Positions 53,793 through 62,879 of a stretch of DNA of 64,000 nt are shown piece by piece. Position 1 is the first letter of the stretch; each line of letters begins with the position of its first letter. The notes under the pieces were generated by a model. That model did no database searches, was not told the origin of the DNA, and saw only the letters and a list, made by a program, of their open reading frames with translations. The translations under genes and the position numbers were made by a program. Source of the stretch: Halorubrum sp. CSM-61 (lineage in GTDB: Archaea > Halobacteriota > Halobacteria > Halobacteriales > Haloferacaceae); NCBI RefSeq assembly GCF_003781945.1, contig NZ_RJJW01000007.1:165422-229421 (forward strand). Reading direction: 5' to 3'.

Positions 53793-54695
53793 ATGCACGA
53801 CGAGGCGTTCTTCGAACAGCTACGGTCAATCTGTTCAGATGCTGTTGATGCGTACCGGAAGGAGTACCCGGACGCACCACCCCTAACCGAGTCACTCCTA
53901 CAGAGTTCCGATGATCCTCTCGCAAGCGAGGCTGACCTTCACGAACGCTTCGATGAACTCACGCGATTTTACGACGATCTTCTCGATGTCGATTCCACAC
54001 CGTACCGCGAGATGTGGCGTGAACATCTTGTGTACGACTGTTCGCGTAGGGAGCGTCTCGCACTCCTCACGAGCGATCTGCCGGCCTCATTGACGCTCGT
54101 GTTCATCGGCGGGCGATATTCCGCGCGGACGGGCAGAATCGGCGTGAGCCCCGGGCAGCTCCCCGAGACGACGGCGTACACGTATTTAGCGTCGGAGTTG
54201 TGCCACGCGTATCAGCACCAGTTCGACTCACCAACGTGGAAACACCCGTACCTGCAGGAAGGTTTCGAGCAGGCAGTGTCAGTCCGTACGCAAGCACATT
54301 TCGCCACTGAGCTACAGTACGACTTCTTGACTCATCTCGCGGAGAGACAGCATACGAAGACGCTCTTGGAGGGCGTCCTTGCCCACGGAACGCGTCGAGG
54401 CGGGATCACACCGGCAGCTGTTCGTGAACTCGGTGTTACCGACGAGGAGCTGGCTGCACTTCGATCTCATCGTTTGTGGCGACCTCTCGGATATCTTCGC
54501 CCACGGTACTTGTGGAGTGATGTTGCATTCCTCCCCGAATACGCCCTTTTCGGCTCATTGCTCCTTGTGAGTGAGGCAGCGGACATCTCGGCTCCCTATG
54601 CCCGGGCGTTCCACGGCAACCACCCGTGGACATCAGTTATCGACGAAATCACTGCCTCAACACCCGGCTGGCTCTGGCGTCTCTATCATCAATAA
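53793..54695 (+). CDS. Protein with H-x-x-x-H motif, possible metallopeptidase
   Basis: 300 residues from the ATG at 53793 (the frame is open to 53679, inside the PadR gene, so the later start is preferred). Near residue 140 it reads ASELCHAYQHQFDSPTWKHPYLQEGFEQAV: two His four residues apart, then E 19 residues later. The pattern resembles gluzincin-type sites, but the Glu of HExxH is replaced by Ala, so either a ligand-only site or a degenerate protease. The C-terminal half is helical. Function unproven. Confidence 0.5.
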   Translation: MHDEAFFEQLRSICSDAVDAYRKEYPDAPPLTESLLQSSDDPLASEADLHERFDELTRFYDDLLDVDSTPYREMWREHLVYDCSRRERLALLTSDLPASLTLVFIGGRYSARTGRIGVSPGQLPETTAYTYLASELCHAYQHQFDSPTWKHPYLQEGFEQAVSVRTQAHFATELQYDFLTHLAERQHTKTLLEGVLAHGTRRGGITPAAVRELGVTDEELAALRSHRLWRPLGYLRPRYLWSDVAFLPEYALFGSLLLVSEAADISAPYARAFHGNHPWTSVIDEITASTPGWLWRLYHQ

Positions 54696-54890
54696 CAACC
54701 ATCCTGACGGACGAAGGCGAGTCTTCAGCTAGCTTATCGACCTGTTCAAGGTCCTACTCCTAGGGACCAGCGGCTGTCCTCAATAGGTTTCATCGTGGCG
54801 TAATTCCGATGGGGATCATAGCGTGACTGATCGAGAAACCAATTCCAGGAGAGCAATTATGCTCGACTCGCTCTGTTACTGTGGATACTG

Positions 54891-56051
54891 TTATCGGTAT
54901 GGATTCCACTCGTAGACAGTTTCACCATCATCTGTCTCGGAGGCTTGATAATTGACTGAGTGGTCCCAGCCACCATGTCGCCAGAGCTGATCGAACGTCT
55001 TCCGCATCACATCCGGGACATCGACATCTGGATTGTCGATTTGGACGCGATTTAACCGTATCTCGTCCTCGGTGAAAGGTCGCACATTGCTGGGTGGTCG
55101 GTTTGATCCACTTGGTCGGGAAAGTGTGTACCCCTCGGCACCCAGTATGCTGACGTACACATAGTAGGGCGGGTAGATGTCTGCTTCGTCAAACGTCCCG
55201 AGAGCAGTGTGGACGAAGTTCGCTATGAGTCGATCAATAGATGTCCGGAGTTGGGGGTTGTCGCTGGGATACAGAGCTGTGAAGATACCTTCAGTCCACC
55301 CGTCCCGATGGATAGCAGTGTATCGCTCCCTGTCGGTGCCATCATGGAAGCGTCGATTATTTTCGGTGATCTTCACCTTCGGTCGTGTTACAGCGTATGC
55401 ATCACGTTTTTCGAACTGAGGTGGATGGGGGAGGTCGCCTGCATACCGGTCGTGATGGTCGTCAACGGCTTCCTGAGGAATGACATGGACGACAACCAAG
55501 GCAGGGTCCTCGACAATTGTCCCATCGGGAGCTTGTCGGCGCTTCACACGATCCAGCAAATCCTCATAGAGATCATCTACTTCTGACTCAATGTCTACGA
55601 ACGGTCGATTGGGGTCGACACGGAGGTGTTCCCGGATCAGATCGTTGTTCTCACGATCGCCCACCAAGCTATTCCGGATTTTCGAGAAGTCCCAAACCGT
55701 CGTGGGGATTCCCCATTCCTCGTGGAGCTCCTCTTCAACCCGATCCCGTTTGGTCGTACTGGGGTCTTGTGTTGTGGCGAAAATGTAGAAGTCAAAGTCA
55801 CGATCGAAGTTCTCAACAGCTGTTTCGATGTCGTCGTGGGCTTTCCCGACCCAATTGTCTTTCTGCACAGAGCAATGAAGGATCCCGTCTCGGTCACCAT
55901 CTAGGAGGAAGGCGTCGCGACCGCCATCGGGACCGCTTGTCCCCGTTGGATCCACTGTGTACCCTTCCCGCTCCAATAAATCATGCATCAACCGCTCAAA
56001 CCGGTCACTGCCTAGTGCTTGAAGAGCGACCTCAATTCGGCTGTTCGACAT
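54891..56051 (-). CDS. Mrr-like restriction endonuclease domain protein
   Basis: 386 residues. The N-terminal 110 residues hold the Mrr-cat PD-(D/E)XK fold: FERLMHDLLEREGYTVDPTGTSGPDGGRDAFLLDGD...LHCSVQKDNW (D-G-G-R-D then Q-x-K). The C-terminal 270 residues form an unrecognised domain (VKRRQAPDGTIVEDPALVVVHVIPQ; Arg/Asp-rich, no membrane span). Similar proteins act as effectors in restriction or abortive-infection systems. It stands alone on the - strand, next to the partition locus, so it is probably a single-gene defence unit or a former member of a larger one. Confidence 0.7.
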   Translation of the reverse strand: MSNSRIEVALQALGSDRFERLMHDLLEREGYTVDPTGTSGPDGGRDAFLLDGDRDGILHCSVQKDNWVGKAHDDIETAVENFDRDFDFYIFATTQDPSTTKRDRVEEELHEEWGIPTTVWDFSKIRNSLVGDRENNDLIREHLRVDPNRPFVDIESEVDDLYEDLLDRVKRRQAPDGTIVEDPALVVVHVIPQEAVDDHHDRYAGDLPHPPQFEKRDAYAVTRPKVKITENNRRFHDGTDRERYTAIHRDGWTEGIFTALYPSDNPQLRTSIDRLIANFVHTALGTFDEADIYPPYYVYVSILGAEGYTLSRPSGSNRPPSNVRPFTEDEIRLNRVQIDNPDVDVPDVMRKTFDQLWRHGGWDHSVNYQASETDDGETVYEWNPYR

Positions 56052-56312
56052 AGTTGTGTATCCTCTTTGTTTTGGTTAGTTGTATAGACTTCTTTGAGGA
56101 TATCGACTTGAACGCTGTTTCCGAGCTGAAGACGCCGTTATATTCATTTGTAGGGCCATGGATCTACGGTATTCCCCTGCTGTAGCAGCTCTTCTCGTTC
56201 AGTCATACGTGGATGCTAACTCGGGATGCACCTATTTGTTCTATCGGTAGAAATTCCCAGTCAATTGGAATTTCTAACCCGACTACTATTCACACACCCC
56301 ATTCTTCCCTCC

Positions 56313-56680
56313 TCAGATACATCAGATATCGCAGTCACCACAGAGCCGTCACGTGGGGAACATCAGCAATCTCAGATATGGCAGATATATCAGTATGGGA
56401 AGTCGGCCATCATTGAGCTATCTATCTCATTTTCAGACACCTCAGATATATCAGTTATCTCAGTTACACTACTTACGGACCAGCTATCAGTTATCTCAGA
56501 TACCGTAGTGAGATGGCGTGTTTACGGGAATAGTGTTAGATGCGTCAGATGTCTCAGATACACCAGCTAGGTTTCTCCCGAGAACTTCTCAACCTGTCTT
56601 ATCCCTCGATCAGTCTTCTCAGATACGTCAGATACAGCAGGTACGTCTGACAAACAATTATATCAGACGCCTCAGATACA
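56313..56680 (+). repeat. Partition-site-like array of TCAGATAC repeats
   Basis: The motif TCAGATAC/T with one spacer base (9-bp period) recurs in pairs or triplets at about 56313, 56372, 56442, 56487, 56545, 56619 and 56663, with variants TCAGTTAT and TCAGACGC. The last cluster lies between the TATA element (56658) and the parA start, so it overlaps the promoter. A centromere (parC-type) plus operator is the simplest reading. The rest of the 637-base gap 56052-56688 holds no gene. Confidence 0.7.
56658..56663 (+). promoter_or_regulatory. TATA box of parA
   Basis: TTATAT lies 26-31 bases before the ATG at 56689. The repeat cluster at 56663-56680 sits between them, suitable for repression by the partition proteins. 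Confidence 0.5.
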
Positions 56681-56688
56681 TAGGTCAT

Positions 56689-57489
56689 ATGACGCAGATA
56701 ATCGCCATCTCAAATCAAGCAGGTGGGGTCGGAAAGACCACTACCACTATTAACCTCGGTGGTGCGCTCGCGAACCAAGGCCACGATGTCCTCCTCATCG
56801 ATGCCGACCCGCAGGGAACCCTCACCGAAGGCACGGGCTTCCGTGACCTCTACGATCAGAAGATCCCATCTCTCCACCAAGTGATGGTCGAACCAACACG
56901 CACCGAGGAGATCAATGAGATTATCGAGCATCACGACGAATTCGACGTCATTCCGTCCAACAAAGCAATGGACGGGCTCAAAGATATGCTCGTCACTCAG
57001 GTCGCAAACAGCGAAATGCGACTTAAAATTGCCGTCGACGAGCTTGACCACGACTATGATTTCATCCTCATTGACTGCCCGCCTGATCTCAGCCAAATCC
57101 TTGATAATGCCCTCCTCACCGCCGAACAAGTCCTCATCCCCGTCGAGCCAACCCGACGTTCCATCCGTGCGATCGAGAAGATGAACGAGGAGATTGCCTA
57201 CCTCTCAAACAGTTTCCCGGGCCAAATCGACACCATCGATATCCTCGGGATTGTCATTAACGCCGTCGAGAGCGTCCAGAACAACGATACTAAGCAGATG
57301 ATCGAGTTCTTCAATGACGCTCCATATGACGTCTTTCAGGTGCCTGAGCGCGTCGCCATCCGGCGTGCTTGGAACAACGGCGTCTCCATCTTCCTCCACG
57401 AGGACGACGCGAAGACTGAGGACGCACGCGAAGCCTACACCGAGATAGCGAAAATGCTCGAACGTCATACTACGGAGGTGGAAGCATGA
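56689..57489 (+). CDS. parA: ParA-type partition ATPase
   Basis: 266 residues from the ATG at 56689 (the frame is open to 56518, but that stretch is repeat DNA). Deviant Walker A is QAGGVGKTTTT at residues 10-20, Walker A' DADPQGTLT follows, Walker B is ILIDCPPDL near 127, and the C-terminal part (IDILGIVINAVESVQNND) fits ParA/Soj. It lacks an N-terminal HTH, so it is the short type that relies on a partner for DNA binding. The stop overlaps the partner start by four bases. Confidence 0.9.
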   Translation: MTQIIAISNQAGGVGKTTTTINLGGALANQGHDVLLIDADPQGTLTEGTGFRDLYDQKIPSLHQVMVEPTRTEEINEIIEHHDEFDVIPSNKAMDGLKDMLVTQVANSEMRLKIAVDELDHDYDFILIDCPPDLSQILDNALLTAEQVLIPVEPTRRSIRAIEKMNEEIAYLSNSFPGQIDTIDILGIVINAVESVQNNDTKQMIEFFNDAPYDVFQVPERVAIRRAWNNGVSIFLHEDDAKTEDAREAYTEIAKMLERHTTEVEA

Positions 57490-58058
57490 GCAGCAACGAC
57501 GGCGACGATGACCTCGAGGAGCGGAAAAGCGACGTTTGGAGTATGGACGAAGTTCGAGGCGGCGGTACAGAGACGAAAGACACAGAAGATACCTCAGATA
57601 CAGCCGACGAAGAATCGGCATCCACTACGTCCGACACCGCAGAACCCGCAGATATCTCAGATACCTCAGAAATGGGAGATACCTCAGATATATCTGGTGA
57701 CGAACCCGCGTCCACTACGTCCGATAGCGGTAGCGACGAAGACACAGCAGATACGTCAGATACATCAGACACGTCAGATGAGATCGACGACACCGCTGTT
57801 GAAGCCGACGGAGAGACCGTCCGGCAGATGGCACTCGACGCAGACGCGAAGGGCCTTGTTGTTCGCGACCTTCACAACGTGAACGTCTACCTCTACGAGA
57901 GCGTCTATCAGGAGATGCGTGTGAAGTACAAGGAACTCGATACCGAGTATTTCGCCGCACACGGTGAAGATCTCTCGAAGAACAAGGACTTCTTCAACGC
58001 CGTCTTTCGGGCTGGGCTTCAGAGCCCTCAGCTGAAAGAAGAACTCGAGATCGACTGA
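57486..58058 (+). CDS. ParA partner protein with DTS-repeat region, candidate centromere binder
   Basis: 190 residues. Residues 30-105 are disordered and full of Asp-Thr-Ser repeats (DTSDTADE, DISDTSEMGDTSDIS, DTADTSDTSDTSDE). Residues 120-190 form a compact helical domain (VRQMALDADAKGLVVRDLHNVNVYLYESVYQEMRVKYKELD). The start overlaps the parA stop, the normal position of the centromere-binding gene. It has no ParB-type HTH and may be of a small ribbon-helix-helix or novel type. The DTS repeats are encoded by the same TCAGATAC DNA motif found upstream of parA. Confidence 0.65.
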   Translation: MSSNDGDDDLEERKSDVWSMDEVRGGGTETKDTEDTSDTADEESASTTSDTAEPADISDTSEMGDTSDISGDEPASTTSDSGSDEDTADTSDTSDTSDEIDDTAVEADGETVRQMALDADAKGLVVRDLHNVNVYLYESVYQEMRVKYKELDTEYFAAHGEDLSKNKDFFNAVFRAGLQSPQLKEELEID

Positions 58059-58144
58059 CTGCTCTCGTCGGATCTATTCCCCAAAATTCGAGAGAAGGAG
58101 CTCGTATTCCTCTGTTTCAGGTCTTAGCGTATCCGAACCCTACG

Positions 58145-59428
58145 TCACTGGACACCGGGTTCTTCTCTGAATAAGCCCTCAAGATCCTCTCGGATCTCCT
58201 CACGGCGATGCCGGCGCTTCTCCGCTTCTGAGAGGTAGTTATCCAACACGACCTCCGCTGACTTCGACCCCTGCTCCTCAGCGACATCTGCAAACCGCTC
58301 GGCCACACGACGCACCGCCTCTCCGTACGCCGTGTACCAATATCGTCGCCCCATCTTTGGCGTCGGGACCTCCCCATCGACAGTCACTCCAGCGCGTTCT
58401 GCAAGGTTCTTGAATCGACGTCGAACCGTCGACGTCGATAGGTGCCCGCTCTCCGCAGATGAAGACGGGAACACAGCGCCCATCCAGTCGTCGCCCGCCT
58501 CCTCAACGACGGTGTCGATCCGTGCGGTTGCATCTTCAACACCCGTGAGGAGTGCGACCGTCCCGGGTCCGTTCTTCCGCTCACTCCCGAATTCGATGTA
58601 CGGTCCGGCCTCCGTGTCGTCTTCTGGTGGATCGAGAACCAGCTGATCAACGCGTAGCGACGCAACCTCGCTCGGTCGAAGCCCCCACCCGCAGACCCCG
58701 ATCACGATGAGGCAGTCGACCGGATCGGTGGCTGACTGATAGAGTGTTCGTATCTGATCAGCCTCAAGAGCCTGATTGTCCCACTCAGGCGTCGAATCCC
58801 ACCCAAAGCGACGTTCCAGCTGGTCGGTCGGGTTGTGACGTGCACCCTTGAACGTCACCTGATGGGTGTAGAACTGCCGAACTTCCTGGACGTACTTCCG
58901 TCGCGACGCGTGCGTTGTCAGCGTATCCTCGCGGCGACGCAGGACGTCGAACGTATCCGCGACGCGATCCATCTCGTCGGCCCGCGCAGCGTCGTCGTGA
59001 AGCGGTCCTAGCAAATCATCGGTGCCATTGACGTCCTTGTACGTCCGGACGTACAGGCGGAGCGCAGAGCGGCGTGTGGCGACCGTCGACTCCGCCCGTC
59101 CTTGCCGTTCGCGTAGCTCGACGAGGTAGTCTTCGAGGGCGGTACGCGTCTCATCGTCGTCGACGAAGTCAAACGGCCCCTCCTCCGGCTTGGACTCAAT
59201 CGGAACGTCGATCCTCTCGTAGAAGTCACCCGGTGAGAGGTCGAATCGCCGCGAGAGATGTTTGATGAATCCCGGAAAATGCGATTCGATCCACGAATAG
59301 GTGGGGGTTTCGTGCTCAGGAGCGAGTCCCTCGGCGCGCATCTGCGGCGTAATCTCGTCGTGGTAGAAGGCCTCGGCGTCCTCGAGGTCCATCGTGCTGT
59401 AGCGTGGAGTGTCGGTCGTCTCGGTCAT
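58145..59428 (-). CDS. Tyrosine recombinase/integrase (XerC/D-like)
   Basis: 427 residues from the ATG complementary to 59426-59428; the frame runs further upstream but into non-coding DNA. The N-terminal SAM-like domain (ALEDYLVELRERQGRAESTVATRRSALRLYV, about 90-130) is followed by the catalytic domain with GVCGWGLRPSEVASL (Arg), FGSERKNGPG (Lys), TPKMGRRYWYTAY (box II Arg) and VVLDNYLSEAEKRR (Tyr nucleophile). The usual first His of box II is Lys here. Such enzymes integrate the element or resolve multimers. Confidence 0.85.
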   Translation of the reverse strand: MTETTDTPRYSTMDLEDAEAFYHDEITPQMRAEGLAPEHETPTYSWIESHFPGFIKHLSRRFDLSPGDFYERIDVPIESKPEEGPFDFVDDDETRTALEDYLVELRERQGRAESTVATRRSALRLYVRTYKDVNGTDDLLGPLHDDAARADEMDRVADTFDVLRRREDTLTTHASRRKYVQEVRQFYTHQVTFKGARHNPTDQLERRFGWDSTPEWDNQALEADQIRTLYQSATDPVDCLIVIGVCGWGLRPSEVASLRVDQLVLDPPEDDTEAGPYIEFGSERKNGPGTVALLTGVEDATARIDTVVEEAGDDWMGAVFPSSSAESGHLSTSTVRRRFKNLAERAGVTVDGEVPTPKMGRRYWYTAYGEAVRRVAERFADVAEEQGSKSAEVVLDNYLSEAEKRRHRREEIREDLEGLFREEPGVQ

Positions 59429-59648
59429 AGTGTTCGTGTAGTCGTCGCGGTCGGTGAGAGACTCGAATGTGAGCGCGAGGGAAATCGCCAGCAGGAGCGG
59501 ACGTGCTCCGTGCAGTAGCGATTCTAAGTCTGGTGGTTTCGGTGGATAGAGCGTTTCGTTCGACTCACTTATAGGTTGTCCCTTACTGTTTTCCACGTGA
59601 GAAAACGGCAACCGGACAATACTCGTCACAATAATACACCACGGGAAT

Positions 59649-59782
59649 AAACTGTATAGCGCTATATCCAAATTTGACTCTGTGGTTCCCACAGTTTCGG
59701 AGGATAGGCCAGTTTTGGAGTAAATCTGCGTTGGCTCGTGGTTTTCTCGGCGGTCAACGGCCGATATCGAATCGATATAGGC
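59649..59782. other. Palindrome-rich non-coding gap, possible recombination site
   Basis: The 449-base gap 59429-59877 between integrase and transposase has no gene. It holds three palindromes: TATAGCGCTATA (near 59655), CTGTGG-TTC-CCACAG (near 59680) and a 23-bp imperfect palindrome at 59760-59782 (arms GCC-ATATCGA and TCGATAT-GGC). These are candidates for recombinase binding or a hairpin terminator; transposon ends could also lie here. Confidence 0.4.
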
Positions 59783-59877
59783 GTAATTCTCGGATAAGCG
59801 TGAGAAATTGCGTGGATTCTGGAGATGCAAAGCAGCGTTGCCACTCCCGAACAGCGGACTCAGCGGGAGTCAACCGG

Positions 59878-61503
59878 TTAGTCGGGCGGGATCAACGCCG
59901 AGACGACGATCTCGACGCATTCGCCCGCGGTCAACACGGGCGCATACTCCATCTCGCCATCGACCCCCGCTTTCAGCAGGAAGTCCGTGAGTCGCCAGAT
60001 ATTGTACAAGAGTACCGCGAACACGAAGTAGAACAAGCGAACGCGGTAGTCCTTCGAGGACGTCTTCGCGAGGAAGTCTCCCTTGATGCTCTTGTACTCG
60101 TTTTCGATCTGCCAGCGACGACTGTACCGGCGACAGAACGTCTCGGCCTCATCCGGCCCGACTCGGAGATTCGTCGCGAAAACGGTCGTCCCCTCGCCGC
60201 TCGTCGACGGCGCGTACAAGAATCGCATCGGGTGTGAGCCTGCTTCGACGTGCACGGACGCCGATTCTACAGCTACATCTTGGTCGTCTTCGTCCATTCG
60301 CTCGATTACTTCGCGTTCGGAGCTGGTGACCCGTTTCGGGATGAGGTAGTTCACACCGAGGTTCGAGAGGGTCTGGAAGACACGCATCGAATCAAATTCA
60401 CGGTCACAGAGGACCGTCTCGATCGGAACGTGTTCCTTCGCCCGTTGAACGAGTCGCCGCACGGTACGATGGATCTGATTCGGCGGGTTCTTATCCCACG
60501 CTGAACTCTCGCGCACTGGCTCGACCGCAAGGACAAGTGGGATGTTCCGCCCGATGATCGAGAGGGTCGCAAACTTGAACGCCCGCCCCTCGCCGTCTTT
60601 CGTGCCGCTCACCATTGGCATCTCCTCGACATCCCCGTAGTAGGGAACAGTCGTGATGTCGATCGCAGCGGTCACTGGCCGGCGGAACGAGGATTCGGAG
60701 GCGATGACCGAGAGTAAGCGATCAGTCGTTTCATTAAACCCATCCACAAGTTCTTCAGGTTCGAATTGTTTGACAGCGCGGAGGTGAGTGTCCCCATGCG
60801 GCCCATACTCCTCACCGCGTCGATACTGAAAGCGTGCGGCTCCTTGTGCGGTGCCGCACCGAACCATCCCCATGAAGGTCTGCAACTCGAAGAACTGTGT
60901 GTCCTCGTAGGACGCGTTCGCACCACGCCCAGAGTCGAAGTAGCCAAAAGCGTGATCGCGCGCGAGCCGTGTCGTCTGAAGAATTTCGTCCTGGGAGAAC
61001 AACTCTTCTTTTACTGAGTCTTCCTCTACTGGAGCTTCTTCGACGATCTCCTTCTTAGGGCGCACTTCGTGCGCAGGGATGTCGAAATCATGGACTTCTT
61101 TGACGACGAAGTGAGCTGCAGTCTGCACGAACTCCTGGACAGCGTCGTCGAATCGATTCCGCCACGCTCGCGAGAACGCTGATTCGCCGGGCACGCGACT
61201 GAAGCCCAAGCTGGAAGCGACTTCGGGGTGCCGCGTCAGCCGTCGAGTGAATGCGGCGTACGACTCACCCGTAATCTCCATGAAAACGAACGAGAGAACC
61301 ATCGCACGAAAGGAGAGCGGGCCAGGGTGCCACGCCGGATAGCCATCTTCAACTGAATCAATCGAATGGTCTAGGTTCTCGAACGCGGTGACGAGGTCGG
61401 ACTCATGGAGATCGTTTCGAATGGCTATCCCGAGCTGGTACGCTTCACACAGATAGCGCATTCGCGGACTCTCACGAGAATGCGAACCGCTAGAACCACT
61501 CAT
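59878..61503 (-). CDS. DDE transposase, IS4-superfamily type
   Basis: 541 residues. Acidic residues of the DDE triad appear in AAIDITTVPYYGD, in VLCDREFDSMRVF and in YSRRWQIENEYKSIKGDF, the last being the Y(2)R(3)E(6)K signature of IS4-like enzymes. Length is greater than usual, with an acidic insertion (EEAPVEEDSVKEELFS) near residue 165. Terminal inverted repeats could not be found by eye, so the insertion-sequence borders are unknown. The reading frame is intact. Confidence 0.8.
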   Translation of the reverse strand: MSGSSGSHSRESPRMRYLCEAYQLGIAIRNDLHESDLVTAFENLDHSIDSVEDGYPAWHPGPLSFRAMVLSFVFMEITGESYAAFTRRLTRHPEVASSLGFSRVPGESAFSRAWRNRFDDAVQEFVQTAAHFVVKEVHDFDIPAHEVRPKKEIVEEAPVEEDSVKEELFSQDEILQTTRLARDHAFGYFDSGRGANASYEDTQFFELQTFMGMVRCGTAQGAARFQYRRGEEYGPHGDTHLRAVKQFEPEELVDGFNETTDRLLSVIASESSFRRPVTAAIDITTVPYYGDVEEMPMVSGTKDGEGRAFKFATLSIIGRNIPLVLAVEPVRESSAWDKNPPNQIHRTVRRLVQRAKEHVPIETVLCDREFDSMRVFQTLSNLGVNYLIPKRVTSSEREVIERMDEDDQDVAVESASVHVEAGSHPMRFLYAPSTSGEGTTVFATNLRVGPDEAETFCRRYSRRWQIENEYKSIKGDFLAKTSSKDYRVRLFYFVFAVLLYNIWRLTDFLLKAGVDGEMEYAPVLTAGECVEIVVSALIPPD

Positions 61504-61653
61504 GCGAGGTACTGAGAAAGATTACAAAATCAACGCTTCGAGAGCTTGGTAAGGGTTTGCGGGTGGTCTGTAACTGAGCGTTTCAGGTCATCACATACCT
61601 ATGGGCGAGACGGATTGCAGAAATGAAAAAGAATCATTCGTGTGATGGTACCC

Positions 61654-62154
61654 TCAGCAAGTGATGTTCGGGTTGAACTTGGCAAACTGTCCGTTAGGAT
61701 TCTCGGAGAATAACCAACCGTGGAGTCCGTAATGGCGTGGTTGGTCTGGGTAGTGGCCTTCCATTGGCCCCTTGAGGGTCATCCGATCTTCCTCACCGAA
61801 CAGTTCCGGAGGCTCATCGGTCGATTCAGCCGGTACAAACCACTCTGCACCGGCCAGTTCAAGTTCTCCGCTGGTAGTCTTTTGGTAAAAGAGAACTTGA
61901 GGTTGGTCGTAGGAGAGCTCCGTAAATTCAGGATTGACAAACGGTTTTCCTAATTTGTCTATACACACATCTAAATTCTGATAACCATCATCTAACGCTT
62001 TCTGGGAAGACTGGTACTTCTCCAGAACAGATTTGGTGGTCTTGATGTTCACACCTGAACCGCTTTGGGCATTACTATTCGAAGCATCAGTACATCCAGC
62101 AAGGCTAGCAGCAACTGTACTTCCGATAACACGTAGGACGTTTCGACGCTTCAT
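61654..62154 (-). CDS. Tat-type lipoprotein
   Basis: 166 residues. The signal MKRRNVLRVIGSTVAASLAGC has a twin-arginine start and a lipobox (LAGC, Cys at residue 21), so the protein should be exported and lipid-anchored outside the cell. The mature part is soluble with two further cysteines (YQNLDVCIDK and the very last residue) that could form a disulphide. No family recognised. It is the third gene of a - strand set of exported proteins; 89 bases separate it from the next. Confidence 0.75.
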   Translation of the reverse strand: MKRRNVLRVIGSTVAASLAGCTDASNSNAQSGSGVNIKTTKSVLEKYQSSQKALDDGYQNLDVCIDKLGKPFVNPEFTELSYDQPQVLFYQKTTSGELELAGAEWFVPAESTDEPPELFGEEDRMTLKGPMEGHYPDQPRHYGLHGWLFSENPNGQFAKFNPNITC

Positions 62155-62243
62155 GATTAGAGTATCGTATCGCTGTTCAAAATAATGTTGGAAACCACAA
62201 GAGCGGTTTTAGTGATGAAAAGATGAGGGGCGTTACTGGTAAA

Positions 62244-62879
62244 TTAGCACTCATTAGTCATGTAGTCGTTGATCGTTGACACCGCACAATTAGAATACGT
62301 AGACACGGATTCTTGTGGAGAACCGGAGTCCTCACACTGAGGGCCTTCGTTGTCAAACATGTAGGTCACGAGGCCGTCCACAGTGTTCACGGAATCTTCC
62401 GGGTGTTTTGCACCGTAGATATGTCCCGGTTCCATGCCGAGGTAATGTCGGATACCGATTCCGTTGGTGTCGAAGGAAGGAAGATGACCGCCGGTCGCAG
62501 CCTCGTAATCAACGAGAGCCGTTTTGTTGTCCTCGGTCCATCCATTAATGCCACCGACGAAGGCACACCCATAGTAATCGCCATCCCAGTAGTGATCTAG
62601 GACGACACACCCATCGTTACTTCCGTAGTAGTCGAAGTTGTTCTTGAGCCACTCGTCAGCCTCCACGAGCCGGTCACCCGACTGTCCGCAGGTAGTGGTA
62701 GCGCTGACTGGAACCTCGAGGTTCCACGTGTTTGCTACGGGATCGGTACTGACCTCGTTCCAGACGTTGTTCTTGAACCACGCAGCTTCTTGATCAAGCT
62801 TTGACTCAGCGTTACTTCCGTAGTGATTGTAGAAGTCATCCGTGCCGAAGAAATCCCAGATGCAGGTCATTATTGGCAC
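62244..62879 (-). CDS. Cys-rich protein with metzincin-like motif lacking the first His
   Basis: 211 residues. The segment LGMEPGHIYGAKHPED (near residue 148) matches the metzincin zinc site HExxHxxGxxH except that the first His is Met. Seven cysteines, including the final residue, suggest an extracellular fold with disulphides. It has no signal peptide of its own. The start lies inside the end of the upstream Tat-exported protein in another frame, so the two may be one secreted protein split by a frameshift or joined by programmed slippage. Catalysis is doubtful with a missing ligand. Confidence 0.55.
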   Translation of the reverse strand: MPIMTCIWDFFGTDDFYNHYGSNAESKLDQEAAWFKNNVWNEVSTDPVANTWNLEVPVSATTTCGQSGDRLVEADEWLKNNFDYYGSNDGCVVLDHYWDGDYYGCAFVGGINGWTEDNKTALVDYEAATGGHLPSFDTNGIGIRHYLGMEPGHIYGAKHPEDSVNTVDGLVTYMFDNEGPQCEDSGSPQESVSTYSNCAVSTINDYMTNEC

